The position numbers were made by a program, and so were the translations under genes. The notes beneath the pieces are model-generated. The model made no database searches. It had not been told where the DNA came from and worked only from the letters and a program-made list of their open reading frames with translations. 64,000 bases of DNA from Bradyrhizobium diazoefficiens USDA 110 (GTDB lineage: Bacteria > Pseudomonadota > Alphaproteobacteria > Rhizobiales > Xanthobacteraceae): the NCBI RefSeq assembly GCF_000011365.1, contig NC_004463.1, positions 6,372,001 through 6,436,000 on the forward strand, written 5' to 3'. This document shows positions 29,096 to 36,839 of this stretch, piece after piece; within the stretch, counting starts at the first letter, position 1, and each line of letters begins with the position of its first letter.

Positions 29096-30124
29096 TCACG
29101 CCCTGACCAGGCCAAGCCGGATCAGGCTCTCGGCCGTCGCAAGGATCGCCTCATCGTTGGAGCGCGGCTGCCAGCCGAGCAGCGACCGAGCCTTGGCGCT
29201 GGTGGAATGCCGCACCCTTCCGAGCATCGGCACGACCGCACGCAGCAGCGGAATCCGGTTGGCGGCCAGGCGCACCAGCCAGTCCGGCGCCTGGAGCCGT
29301 GGAACCCGGCGTGCCCTCGGTCCGAGTTCCCGCCGCAGCACCCTGGCGATATCGAGGATCGACATCGCCTCGCCGGAGACCGCGATGAAGCGCTCGCCTT
29401 TCGCCTCAGGCGCGGTCATCGCCCGCAGATGCAGGTCGGCCACGTCGCGCACGTCAACCACGCCGAAATAGACCCGCGGCACCGCCGGCATGGCGCCGTC
29501 GAGCAGCGATTTGACGATCTCGATCGAGCCGGAGAAGTCCGGCCCCAGCACGGGACCGAAAATGCCGGCTGGGTTCACGACCGAGAGCTCGAGCCCGCCG
29601 CCTTCGCGCGCCACGAAATCCCAGGCCGCCCGCTCGGCCAGCGTCTTGGATTTGATGTAAGCCTGCACGTCGGCACCTCCGAGATTGGTCCAGTCGGTCT
29701 CGTCGAACGGTTTTTCCCGCGGCTTGTGGCCATACCCGATCGCACCCAGCGACGAGGTGATCACCACGCGCCTGACGCCGGCCTCGCGCGCGGCCCGCAG
29801 CACCCGCAGCGTGCCGTCGCGCGCCGGGATGATCATCTCGTCCTCATCCTTGGGAACACTGGTCGAGAGCGGCGAGGCAACATGGAGAACGTAGTCGCAG
29901 CCCGCGACGGCCTCACGCCACCCCTCGTCCCGGACGAGGTCGGCGGTGAAGAAGGACAGGCTCTCGGGCGATGCCGCCCCGCCCTCGCGCAGCATGGCCA
30001 GCACGTCGGCCTGCCGCTCCGGCCGGCGCACCGTTGTCCGCACCGTGTGGCCGGCGGCCAGAAGTTGCAGGACGACGTGGATGCCGACGAAACCCGACCC
30101 GCCCGTGACCAGAACAATGCTCAT
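29096..30124 (-). CDS. NAD(P)-dependent extended short-chain dehydrogenase (aldehyde/dihydroflavonol reductase type)
   Basis: 342 residues from the ATG at 30124, with GAGGGG upstream; a TTG two codons earlier is less likely. The Rossmann motif VTGGSGFVGIHVVLQLLAAG is at the N-terminus and the catalytic Tyr-Lys pair is in AYIKSKTLAE, preceded by the Ser in VVITSSLGAIGYG. The family reduces aldehydes or ketones on larger organic substrates. It is divergent from an HxlR-type regulator 96 bp away, which probably controls it. Confidence 0.85.
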   Translation of the reverse strand: MSIVLVTGGSGFVGIHVVLQLLAAGHTVRTTVRRPERQADVLAMLREGGAASPESLSFFTADLVRDEGWREAVAGCDYVLHVASPLSTSVPKDEDEMIIPARDGTLRVLRAAREAGVRRVVITSSLGAIGYGHKPREKPFDETDWTNLGGADVQAYIKSKTLAERAAWDFVAREGGGLELSVVNPAGIFGPVLGPDFSGSIEIVKSLLDGAMPAVPRVYFGVVDVRDVADLHLRAMTAPEAKGERFIAVSGEAMSILDIARVLRRELGPRARRVPRLQAPDWLVRLAANRIPLLRAVVPMLGRVRHSTSAKARSLLGWQPRSNDEAILATAESLIRLGLVRA

Positions 30125-30204
30125 TGCCAAATTCCCCTCGTTGCACGGGCCGGCGAATTGGTTCCATCAAGGCCCTGCTCAAGGCGGCATCTGGTCACTA
30201 TGTG

Positions 30205-30216
30205 CTTGCGAACAAG
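30205..30216. promoter_or_regulatory. Candidate HxlR operator
   Basis: CTTGCGAACAAG, with arms CTTG and CAAG, lies within CTATGTGCTTGCGAACAAGTAG just before the HxlR start and between the divergent genes. HxlR regulators of redox or aldehyde stress bind short palindromes of this kind. Assignment is by position only. Confidence 0.4.
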
Positions 30217-30220
30217 TAGA

Positions 30221-30619
30221 ATGGATTTCGAGACCGGTATGGAAAACCTGACCAGTGCCTGCGACGGCGACTGCGATTGCAGCCCCGACCCTGCCCTGCT
30301 CGCCGACTTCAAGCGGGCCATCCACGCGCTCGGCGGCAAGTGGAAGCTGGAGATCCTGTTCGCGCTGATGAACGGCGCGGTCCGTTTCGGCGCATTACGG
30401 CGATCGATCGGCGGCATCACCCAGCACATGCTGACCACGCAGCTGCGCGAGCTCGAGCAGGACGGACTGGTGTCGCGAACCGTCTTCGCGGAGAAGCCCT
30501 TGAGGGTCGAGTACGAGCTGACGGATGCGGCCTACGGCCTGTTGCCGGCGTTTAAGGAAATATTGAGCTGGTCCAGGCTTTATGGGGCCGCGCGCCTCGT
30601 GGCGTCGCACCAGGCCTGA
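30221..30619 (+). CDS. HxlR-family transcriptional regulator
   Basis: 132 residues from the ATG at 30221 (a second ATG at 30239 would give 126). The winged-helix core has HALGGKWKLEILFALMNGAV, RFGALRRSIGGITQHMLTTQ and LRELEQDGLVSRTVFAEKP, typical HxlR. The N-terminus has a cluster of cysteines (CDGDCDC) that could sense oxidants or electrophiles. It is divergent from the dehydrogenase at 29096-30124 and probably represses it. Confidence 0.88.
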   Translation: MDFETGMENLTSACDGDCDCSPDPALLADFKRAIHALGGKWKLEILFALMNGAVRFGALRRSIGGITQHMLTTQLRELEQDGLVSRTVFAEKPLRVEYELTDAAYGLLPAFKEILSWSRLYGAARLVASHQA

Positions 30620-30864
30620 TTGCAGCGATGCTTGATGCAGCTGGATCGGTGTCTCAGCGTTCGACTCGATCCCGTTGATGCGACTCGCAAAATCTCCCGC
30701 ACCTGAAGTGAAGGCTGTTTCTCATCCGAACTCACGTGAGCTCGGAGGATGTGACTCTAGCTCATTGATCGCGATTCATTTTTCGCGATTGCGGTCGCGC
30801 GTTGAAGCGCGACGGCAAGCGACGGGCAATATCCTGACCGCGGCGCGAAATGGCGCCTTGCGTC

Positions 30865-30896
30865 CAAAAACAAAGAGCCGCATCGCTGCGGCTCTG
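30865..30896 (-). terminator. Rho-independent terminator of dksA
   Basis: On the minus strand a hairpin with arms AGAGCCGCA and TGCGGCTCT is followed by TTGTTTTTG. It starts 4 bp after the dksA stop codon. Confidence 0.85.
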
Positions 30897-30899
30897 ACT

Positions 30900-31310
30900 C
30901 TATTCGTCGCGATAGACCTTCTCGCGTTTCTCGTGGCGCTCCTGCGCTTCCACCGAGAGTGTTGCGATGGGCCGGGCCTCGAGCCGTTTCAACGAGATCG
31001 GCTCGCCGGTGTCCTCGCAATAACCGTAGGTGTTGTCCTCGATACGCTGAAGCGCGGCGTCGATCTTGGCGATCAACTTGCGCTGGCGATCGCGGGCGCG
31101 GAGTTCGATGGCGCGGTCGGTTTCGGACGATGCCCGATCGGCGAGATCGGGGTGGTTCACGTTCTCCTCCTGCAGGGCTTGCAGGGTGAGCTTGGACTCT
31201 TTGAGGATCTCATCCTTCCAGGCAAGGAGCTTCAACCGGAAGTACTCCTTCTGCCGGTCGTTCATGAAAGGCTCTTTTTCGGTCGGTCGGTAGTTTTTCA
31301 ACTTTTCCAA
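30900..31310 (-). CDS. dksA: DksA-family RNA polymerase regulator
   Basis: 136 residues if a TTG at 31310 is the start. The ATG at 31265 (MNDRQKEYF) would cut off NYRPTEKEPF, which matches the N-terminal part of other alphaproteobacterial DksA proteins, so the TTG is preferred. The coiled coil contains DRASSETDRAIELRARDRQR, including the Asp residues of the tip. The zinc-finger region reads YCEDTGEPISLKRLEARPIA then LSVEAQ. Only one of the four classical cysteines remains (C-x2-T and S-x2-A), as in some other alphaproteobacterial DksA. A strong terminator follows. Confidence 0.92.
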   Translation of the reverse strand: MEKLKNYRPTEKEPFMNDRQKEYFRLKLLAWKDEILKESKLTLQALQEENVNHPDLADRASSETDRAIELRARDRQRKLIAKIDAALQRIEDNTYGYCEDTGEPISLKRLEARPIATLSVEAQERHEKREKVYRDE

Positions 31311-31480
31311 GGGCGGCCTATCTGTCTAAGCAACGACTCGCAAACGGAACGGGGTCCGTTGAGCGGGGCGTTATATAGCGGCCTCCTGTGACAGACAATA
31401 TTTCCCTGATCGCCCAGCCGGCGCCCCCAAGCCCTTGCACAGGAAGGTTTATCCGCAAGGGCCCGGGAGCGGCCGAAGGC

Positions 31481-32092
31481 CTAGTATCCGACCGTGAAAC
31501 GCTGCCTCAAATGGGCCGGCCGCTCGACTTCGTCGGCAAGCGCAATGGCGTAGTCGGCGAAGCTGATCCAGCTCTTGCCGTTCGCATCTGCGAGAAGCTG
31601 ATCGGTCCCGAGCCGGAACTTGGCCGTGCGCTCGCCCTCGACGAACAGCGCCGATGGCGAGATGAAGGTCCAGTTCAGTTCCTTTTCCTGCCGCAGCAGG
31701 TCGAGAAAGGCGGAGCCAGCCTCCGCCTCGGCCTTGTATTGGGCCGGAAAACCGGGAGTTGTGACCAGCTTCACGCCTGGTGCAACCTCCAGGCTGCCAG
31801 CCCCGCCAACGACGAGGTAGCGGCCGACCTTGGAGTCCTTGGCTGCCCCGATCAGCTTGAGCGCGTCGCTGGCCAAGAAGTGCACGGAACTCACGGCGAC
31901 GTCGTGCCCGGCCCACAGCCTGGCGAGACCCGCCTGGTCGAGCACATCCCCCTTGGTGGGTGTGACGTTCGGCAGGGCCGCGATCTTCTCGGGGTTCCGG
32001 GCGATGGCCGTGACGCTATGGCCGCGGCGGGACAGTTCCTTGGTGATCTCCGACCCGGCCCGGCCCGAGGCGCCGGCGACTGCGATTTTCAT
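31481..32092 (-). CDS. NAD(P)-binding oxidoreductase, NmrA/atypical SDR type
   Basis: 203 residues. The nucleotide-binding motif is VAGASGRAGSEITKELSRRG at the N-terminus, and the core has GRYLVVGGAGSLEVAPGVKL and WTFISPSALF. The catalytic Tyr-Lys pair of classical SDRs is not obvious. The closest type I recognise is the YwnB/YdfJ-like NAD(P)H-binding group. It is divergent from a second HxlR regulator with a perfect palindrome between them. Confidence 0.8.
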   Translation of the reverse strand: MKIAVAGASGRAGSEITKELSRRGHSVTAIARNPEKIAALPNVTPTKGDVLDQAGLARLWAGHDVAVSSVHFLASDALKLIGAAKDSKVGRYLVVGGAGSLEVAPGVKLVTTPGFPAQYKAEAEAGSAFLDLLRQEKELNWTFISPSALFVEGERTAKFRLGTDQLLADANGKSWISFADYAIALADEVERPAHLRQRFTVGY

Positions 32093-32159
32093 GGAAGGCT
32101 CCTTTGCTTCTGTGGTAACTAGCGGCGACTAGATATCTCAAAGAAAGCTGGTGTTAAGA

Positions 32160-32174
32160 GAGCACTTTGTGCTC
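32160..32174. promoter_or_regulatory. Candidate operator of the second HxlR regulator
   Basis: GAGCAC-TTT-GTGCTC, a perfect inverted repeat between the oxidoreductase (start 32092) and the HxlR gene (start 32242). Position and symmetry fit a regulator binding site. Confidence 0.5.
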
Positions 32175-32241
32175 ACCTGATTACGCAGGAGTAACCGGCA
32201 AGCGAGCCGGCAAGCGACTTCAATGGATCGAGGACCCGACG

Positions 32242-32613
32242 ATGAAGCCCGACGTCTATGCAGCGAACTGCCCCACGCGCCAGATTCTCGATCGCGTCGG
32301 CGACAAATGGGCGGTGCTGATCCTCCTGCTGCTGCGCGAGGAGCCGATGCGCTTCAATCAGTTGCGTCGCACGATTGAAGGCATTTCGCAGAAGATGCTG
32401 AGCCAGGTTCTCAAATCGCTCGAACGCGACGGCCTGATCAAGCGCCTCGCCATCGCGACCGTACCGGTGACGGTGGAATATTCTATCACGCAACTCGGGC
32501 TTACACTCGCCGCGGCCGTCGATCCATTGCGCGATTGGGCCGAGCAGAATCTGAAGGACGTGCTTGCCGCCCAGCGCCACTACGACGCGCAGAAGGAGGA
32601 GGAGGCGGCGTAA
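32242..32613 (+). CDS. HxlR-family transcriptional regulator
   Basis: 123 residues from the ATG at 32242 (MKPDVYAANCPTRQILDRVG). A frame open to 32167 would include the palindrome and is not chosen. The winged helix has GDKWAVLILLLLREEPMRFN, LRRTIEGISQKMLSQVLKSL and ERDGLIKRL. The Cys at position 10, just before the helix, is conserved in YodB/QorR-type redox sensors. It is divergent from the NmrA-type oxidoreductase, which is its likely target. Confidence 0.9.
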   Translation: MKPDVYAANCPTRQILDRVGDKWAVLILLLLREEPMRFNQLRRTIEGISQKMLSQVLKSLERDGLIKRLAIATVPVTVEYSITQLGLTLAAAVDPLRDWAEQNLKDVLAAQRHYDAQKEEEAA

Positions 32614-32657
32614 GGCCCTTTCTCAAACGGACGCGGCGCGCTCACACGAAATTCCGC

Positions 32658-32761
32658 TGTCATGCCCCGGCTTGACCGGGGCATCCAGGACGCCGCGGCC
32701 TCTCGATTCAAAACTACTGTCTCTGGAATACTGGGTCGCCCGGTCAAGCCGGGCGACGACA
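32658..32761. repeat. Dispersed repeat (TGTCATGCCCCGGCTTG type)
   Basis: It begins TGTCATGCCCCGGCTTGACC, with hairpin arms CCCCGGCTTGACCGGGG, and ends with a second hairpin CGCCCGGTCAAGCCGGGCG. This has the look of a dispersed intergenic element of Bradyrhizobium. It lies between the convergent HxlR gene and fliX. Confidence 0.75.
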
Positions 32762-32768
32762 GCCTGCC

Positions 32769-33182
32769 CTACGCCTGCCCGGCCTTGGCGAGCTCGACCT
32801 CGACGCGCAGCTCGATCTCGGACAGCACGGAATCGAGACCGGGATCGCCCGAGGACGATTTCAGGTTCGCCGCAGCATCGCGCAGCCGCATCACGGTGGA
32901 CGCGTCGAGATTGCCGGACAAGAGGCCCATCTTGAGATCGTCGAGCACGTCGAGCGCGGTCCTGCCGCGCGCGACCGAGCGCTTGCGGCGCTCGACCGGA
33001 TCCTCCTCGATGCCTTGCAGCGCGAGCAGGGCATCGATGTTGGCCGCTGCTTTCGGCGCCGCAGCCGCTCGCGTCTCCTGCGCCGACGAGGTGTCGGGCA
33101 GGACGAAGGTGCCGGAGCTCGTCCGCCTGGCCTGGCTGGCCGGCGTTCCAAGCGTGGTGCCGTTCGGTCCGTAGATGCGCAT
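32769..33182 (-). CDS. fliX: Flagellar assembly regulator FliX
   Basis: 137 residues, typical for FliX. It starts MRIYGPNGTTLGTPASQARR and has NIDALLALQGIEEDPVERRK and RGRTALDVLDDLKMGLLSGN. In Caulobacter, FliX is an early protein that links basal-body assembly to the activity of the sigma-54 activator FlbD. Its presence here supports FlbD-type control although flbD itself is outside the window. It is divergent from flgI, with a near-perfect CtrA box 46 bp upstream. Confidence 0.92.
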   Translation of the reverse strand: MRIYGPNGTTLGTPASQARRTSSGTFVLPDTSSAQETRAAAAPKAAANIDALLALQGIEEDPVERRKRSVARGRTALDVLDDLKMGLLSGNLDASTVMRLRDAAANLKSSSGDPGLDSVLSEIELRVEVELAKAGQA

Positions 33183-33227
33183 CGCAGCAATCCGGGTGAT
33201 CGATGCCTCACCTTCGCTGTTTTATGG

Positions 33228-33242
33228 TTAACGGCGCGTAAA
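33228..33242 (-). promoter_or_regulatory. Near-perfect CtrA box of fliX
   Basis: TTAACGGCGCGTAAA: TTAA-N7-TAAA, one base from consensus. It is placed correctly for fliX on the minus strand. Confidence 0.6.
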
Positions 33243-33246
33243 CAGC

Positions 33247-33263
33247 CCGGCAAAATCTGCCGA
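33247..33263. promoter_or_regulatory. Candidate FlbD (ftr-like) palindrome between fliX and flgI
   Basis: CCGGCAA-AAT-CTGCCGA, close to a perfect CCGGCAA-N3-TTGCCGG. It is about 100 bp upstream of the flgI sigma-54 promoter, a normal enhancer distance, and next to the fliX CtrA box. Confidence 0.55.
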
Positions 33264-33360
33264 CGGGCGGCAGTTTCGCTCCTCAGGGACAACGCCCGCT
33301 GACACCGGTCGAAACAGATTTATTCAACCTATTCAGCGACCTACGCCCACTGCCCCGCGG

Positions 33361-33376
33361 TGGCACAGCACTCGCA
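33361..33376 (+). promoter_or_regulatory. Sigma-54 promoter of flgI-flgJ-flgN-like
   Basis: TGGCACAGCACTCGCA, with GG-N10-GC spacing and a perfect TGGCAC. It lies 76 bp before the flgI ATG. Confidence 0.75.
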
Positions 33377-33451
33377 AGGAAAGCGTCGGACCAGCTCGTC
33401 ATGGGAGTGTCGAGGATGGTCCGAGATTTGAGGAGCCTCGGGGAGCAGAGG

Positions 33452-34576
33452 ATGCCAGGCGTTCGTTGGGTGAGGATTGTTGGGGTGGCCTGCGCCGCGC
33501 TGTCGGCGCTGGCGCTGTCGGTCACGTCCGCAAGCGCGACCTCGCGCATCAAGGACCTCGCCAATATCGAGGGCGTGCGGCAGAACCAGCTGATCGGCTA
33601 CGGCCTCGTCGTCGGCCTCAACGGCACCGGCGACACCCTCAACAACATCCCCTTCACCAAGCAGTCGCTGCAAGCGATGCTCGAGCGCATGGGCGTCAAC
33701 ATCCGCGGCGCCACCATCCGCACCGGCAACGTCGCCGCCGTGATGGTGACAGGCAATCTGCCGGCCTTCGCCACCCAAGGCACGCGCATGGACGTCACCG
33801 TTTCCGCGCTCGGCGATGCCAAGAACCTCCAGGGCGGCACCCTGCTCGTCACGCCCCTCCTCGGCGCCGACGGCAACGTCTATGCGGTCGCGCAGGGTTC
33901 GCTCGCGATCTCCGGCTTCCAAGCCGAGGGCGAAGCGGCGAAGATCGTGCGCGGCGTTCCGACCGTGGGGCGCATCGCCAACGGCGCCATCATCGAGCGC
34001 GAGATCGAGTTCGCGCTCAACCGGCTGCCGAACGTGCGCCTGGCGCTCCGCAATGCCGACTTCACCACCGCAAAGCGCATCGCGGCGGCTGTCAACGACT
34101 ATCTCGGCGTCAAGACCGCCGAGCCGATCGATCCATCGACGGTGCAGCTTTCGATTCCGCCGGAGTTCAAGGGCAACGTCGTCGCCTTCCTCACCGAGAT
34201 CGAGCAGCTCCAGGTCGATCCCGATCTCGCCGCCAAGATCGTCATCGACGAGCGCAGCGGCATCATCGTGATGGGCCGCGACGTTCGCGTCGCCACCGTC
34301 GCGGTGGCGCAAGGCAACCTCACCGTCACGATCTCCGAAAGCCCGCAGGTGAGCCAGCCCAATCCGCTGTCCCGAGGGCGGACCGTGGTCGCGCCGCGCA
34401 GCAGCGTCAGCGTCACCGAGGACGGCAGGAAGTTGGCACTCGTCAAGGATGGCGTCTCGCTCCAGCAGCTCGTCGACGGCCTCAACGGCCTCGGCATCGG
34501 CCCCCGCGACATGATCAGCATCCTCCAGGCGATCAAGGCCGCCGGCGCGATCGAAGCCGATATCGAGGTGATGTGA
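33452..34576 (+). CDS. flgI: P-ring protein FlgI
   Basis: 374 residues from the ATG at 33452, with GGGAG upstream. A frame open to 33401 has no ribosome site. The signal peptide ends LALSVTSASA, and the mature start TSRIKDLANIEGVRQNQLIG is the classical FlgI N-terminus. Other signatures are GLVVGLNGTGDTLNNIPFTK and SQPNPLSRGRTVVAPRSSVS. It forms the P ring in peptidoglycan with FlgA as chaperone. The stop overlaps the next ATG by one base. Confidence 0.97.
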   Translation: MPGVRWVRIVGVACAALSALALSVTSASATSRIKDLANIEGVRQNQLIGYGLVVGLNGTGDTLNNIPFTKQSLQAMLERMGVNIRGATIRTGNVAAVMVTGNLPAFATQGTRMDVTVSALGDAKNLQGGTLLVTPLLGADGNVYAVAQGSLAISGFQAEGEAAKIVRGVPTVGRIANGAIIEREIEFALNRLPNVRLALRNADFTTAKRIAAAVNDYLGVKTAEPIDPSTVQLSIPPEFKGNVVAFLTEIEQLQVDPDLAAKIVIDERSGIIVMGRDVRVATVAVAQGNLTVTISESPQVSQPNPLSRGRTVVAPRSSVSVTEDGRKLALVKDGVSLQQLVDGLNGLGIGPRDMISILQAIKAAGAIEADIEVM

Positions 34577-34944
34577 TGCAGACGAGCATGATCAACACCC
34601 CGCGCGCCGCCGCCTCCTCGGCCTTCTCGGTGGAAAGCCGCAACGGCCGGCCCGACTTCGAGCTAGCCGCCGCGCTGCAAAAGGTCTCGCCGCAGCAGCA
34701 GGCCAAGGCGCAGAAGACCGCCACCGATTTCGAGGCGATGTTCCTCAACAGCATGTTCTCGCAGATGACCTCGGGCCTGAAGGGCGAAGGCCCGTTCGGC
34801 GACACAACGGGCACCGGCGTATGGCGCTCGATGCTGACCGAGCAGTATTCCAAGAACTTCGCCAAGGCCGGCGGCGTCGGCGTCGCCACCGAGGTCTATC
34901 GCACTCTCATCATGCAGCAGGCGAAAACCGTCCGCACGGCATAA
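34576..34944 (+). CDS. flgJ: FlgJ-like rod-binding protein (rod cap domain only)
   Basis: 122 residues. It has KTATDFEAMFLNSMFSQMTS and TGVWRSMLTEQYSKNFAKAG, the rod-binding part of FlgJ. The muramidase domain of enterobacterial FlgJ is absent, as usual in alphaproteobacteria, where the homologue is called CheL in Caulobacter. It probably caps the growing rod. It overlaps flgI by one base and is followed by the FlgN-like gene after 11 bp. Confidence 0.9.
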   Translation: MQTSMINTPRAAASSAFSVESRNGRPDFELAAALQKVSPQQQAKAQKTATDFEAMFLNSMFSQMTSGLKGEGPFGDTTGTGVWRSMLTEQYSKNFAKAGGVGVATEVYRTLIMQQAKTVRTA

Positions 34945-34955
34945 GGTCAAACGAG

Positions 34956-35453
34956 ATGAACCAGTTCACCGCCTCACGTCAGCCGATGCAAGCGCAGCGC
35001 CCGAACACCGCGCCCGGCAACGCCCAGGCGCGCAAGCTCGCCGAAGACCTGATGGATGCGATGAGCGCCCTGCTCGGACTGATCGAGCGTGAGACCGAAC
35101 TCGTTCGCGCCGGCAACGTCCGCGAAGCGATGATGCTCGAGAGCAGGAAACAGGAGCTGTCGCGAAACTATGTCGGCGCCGTCAGCCAGTTGAAGGCCAA
35201 CCAGGCCCAGCTCGCGAAATCGGCGCCCGAGCTGCTTTCGACGCTGCATCGGCATCACGATGCGTTCCGCGCGATGCTCCAGGTCAATCTCACCGTGCTC
35301 GCGACCGCGCACGCGGTCTCCGAGAGCGTCGTGCGCGGCGTCAATGCCGAGATCCAGAAGCGCAACGTGCCGAACACCTATACGGCCGCGGGACGCCGCG
35401 CCACTCCGGGCCCGCGCCACATCACCCCGCTCACCGTCAGCCGCTCGCTCTGA
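34956..35453 (+). CDS. FlgN/FlbY-like flagellar chaperone
   Basis: 165 residues from the ATG at 34956. An upstream in-frame start would overlap flgJ. A helical region (ARKLAEDLMDAMSALLGLIE, RETELVRAGNVREAMMLESR, KQELSRNYVGAVSQLKANQA) matches the FlgN-type hook-associated protein chaperones. The tail is basic and rich in Thr/Pro. By position (flgI-flgJ-here) it corresponds to FlbY of Caulobacter. Its likely clients are FlgK and FlgL, encoded at 52954-56742. Confidence 0.75.
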   Translation: MNQFTASRQPMQAQRPNTAPGNAQARKLAEDLMDAMSALLGLIERETELVRAGNVREAMMLESRKQELSRNYVGAVSQLKANQAQLAKSAPELLSTLHRHHDAFRAMLQVNLTVLATAHAVSESVVRGVNAEIQKRNVPNTYTAAGRRATPGPRHITPLTVSRSL

Positions 35454-35485
35454 ACGCGCAGAAAACAAGCGACAATTTTACGAAA

Positions 35486-35513
35486 AACCGCGCGGCGATA
35501 TCGTCGCGCGGTT
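35486..35513 (+). terminator. Hairpin after the flgI operon
   Basis: Arms AACCGCGCG and CGCGCGGTT around a 10-base loop, 33 bp after the FlgN-like stop. The plus-strand tail is only moderately T-rich (AGTCACGTTTCC), so efficiency is uncertain. Confidence 0.45.
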
Positions 35514-35611
35514 AGTCACGTTTCCTTACCGGGTCTTCAATCCTGGTGTTCCATGGTTGCGCATTGAGAGGGGTTGGGATTTGACTCGGACGAGGCAACC
35601 AGGAGGCTGCC

Positions 35612-35971
35612 ATGAGTACAGATTTCAGCATCAGGCCGGTGGGGATACCGGCCCCCGCGCAGATCATAACGACGTCGAATGCGGCGGCGAACGAGGCCGT
35701 GCAAACCGATTTGCCGGTGAGCCAGACGGTCGCCGCGAGCGATACGAGCGCGCCCGTGCGCAATGATTTGCCGAACAGCGAGAACATCTCGCGGCAGGTG
35801 GTGTTCGACCAGGCCGCCGCATCCTTCGTCTTCCAGGTCGTCAACGACAGGACCGACGCCGTGGTCAATCAGTTCCCCGACGAAGCGATGCTGCGCCGGC
35901 GAGCTTATTTCCATGCAGAGGATCTGAAGTCCAAACCCTCGCGTCCGCTCAATACGGATGTCAGCGCCTGA
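35612..35971 (+). CDS. FlaG-like small flagellar protein
   Basis: 119 residues from the ATG at 35612, with GGAGG upstream. The N-terminal half is low-complexity. The C-terminal half has SRQVVFDQAAASFVFQVVND and RTDAVVNQFPDEAMLRRRAY, which fits the FlaG pattern (V-D-x-x-T-x-x-V-x-x-x-P-x-E). FlaG proteins affect filament length or flagellin export in other bacteria. It is separated from the flgI operon by a hairpin and points toward the flaF-flagellin block. Confidence 0.6.
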   Translation: MSTDFSIRPVGIPAPAQIITTSNAAANEAVQTDLPVSQTVAASDTSAPVRNDLPNSENISRQVVFDQAAASFVFQVVNDRTDAVVNQFPDEAMLRRRAYFHAEDLKSKPSRPLNTDVSA

Positions 35972-35974
35972 CGC

Positions 35975-36164
35975 TCAGGTATCGAGCGTGGCAACCGCGG
36001 TCTCGAGATAAGTCGAGTCCGTCGCAGGATCAGTGACGACGTTCTTGATCTGGGCCTTGCGCGCGTCAGTCAGCGTGAACTTGCTATTCCCGAAACGGAA
36101 CGAGCCGTCTGGAAAGAACGTTCGGCTTATACGCGGTCGACAAAATGCTCATGATGTCGGCCAC
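35975..36164 (-). pseudogene. Frameshifted remnant downstream of flaF
   Basis: On the minus strand a GTG at 36164 with GGAGG upstream starts the frame MADIMSILSTAYKPNVLS, which ends at TAG after about 26 codons. The next frame continues without a stop as FFPDGSFRFGNSKFTLTDAR and on to DSTYLETAVATLDT, then TGA at 35975. The two pieces sum to 190 bp, one base off a whole number of codons. It looks like a small gene with a frameshift or internal deletion. The parent family is not recognised. It begins 12 bp after the flaF stop. Confidence 0.4.
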
Positions 36165-36176
36165 GACGGGCCTCCA

Positions 36177-36545
36177 TCACGGCCGTCCGGACAGACCGGC
36201 AGCGATATTGCGATTGATCTCGATCAGCGGGCGGAAGTGATCGAACTGCGGGCTCATCTGCAGCGCCGCGGTCTGGCTCAGCACGAACACGCTGATGTTG
36301 GCGATCTTCTGGCGGACATCGATCGGCTGCGGATTGTTGTCGCGCATCGCCTCGCTCAGGAAGATCGTCCAGAGCTTGCGGTTGAACATCAGCGCCTGCA
36401 TGGTCTGCTCGCTGAGCGGATCAGCGTTGTTCACCGCATCCTGGAGCTTGTTGGCGGCCTTGAGCAGGGTCTGCGCCTCGATGTCGCGAGGAGACGCGGT
36501 GGTCGTTGCAACACGCGCGTAAGCCGAGGCAGCGGAATTCGACAT
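36177..36545 (-). CDS. flaF: Flagellin biosynthesis regulator FlaF
   Basis: 122 residues from the ATG at 36545. It has YARVATTTASPRDIEAQTLL, NRKLWTIFLSEAMRDNNPQP and LPxxVRQKIANISVFVLSQT-like features of the FlaF family. In Caulobacter, FlaF promotes flagellin translation or secretion and counteracts FlbT. Here the two genes flank the flagellin cluster (flaF at its left end, flbT at its right end). Two tandem CtrA-like half-boxes lie 40-90 bp upstream. Confidence 0.92.
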   Translation of the reverse strand: MSNSAASAYARVATTTASPRDIEAQTLLKAANKLQDAVNNADPLSEQTMQALMFNRKLWTIFLSEAMRDNNPQPIDVRQKIANISVFVLSQTAALQMSPQFDHFRPLIEINRNIAAGLSGRP

Positions 36546-36584
36546 CAATCACACCCTGGAGGTTACCTAGCCCGTTGAACGCGC

Positions 36585-36634
36585 TTAAGGATTTCTTTCC
36601 CAACCCTAGGCAGCACCGCTTAAGATTTGCTTAC
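36585..36634 (-). promoter_or_regulatory. Tandem CtrA-like sites upstream of flaF
   Basis: TTAAGGATTTCTTTC (36585-36599) and TTAAGATTTGCTTAC (36620-36634) are similar to each other; the second is TTAA-N7-TTAC, one base off consensus. Both are preceded by CGC. Confidence 0.45.
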
Positions 36635-36776
36635 GTGTGCGCTTGGAAGCACTCCGGATAATTACGGGTCGCGGAGTTTCTTCGTCAGCGCAAAGCTAGA
36701 TGCACGCACACACGCTGTAAACTTGCTTCGCGTGATGGGCATCAATCTCAGCTAATCCTGCCTTAGCGATCTCCGT

Positions 36777-36806
36777 AAAAAGAACGGCGGAGCGTTAGCC
36801 CCGCCG
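36777..36806 (-). terminator. Terminator of flagellin gene 1
   Basis: Minus strand: CGGCGGGGCTAACGCTCCGCCG followed by TTCTTTTTAC, 34 bp after the stop. Wording of the stem: outer arms CGGCGG and CCGCCG. Confidence 0.8.
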
Positions 36807-36839
36807 CGATATCTCGAGTAGCGGTCTTGCGCTGCGAAA

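Noticed and set aside
28199..30619. 806-codon plus-strand frame covering the hydratase, dehydrogenase and HxlR genes
   Set aside because: Only its last 132 codons are a real gene (HxlR, from 30221). The rest is antisense to two well-supported genes.
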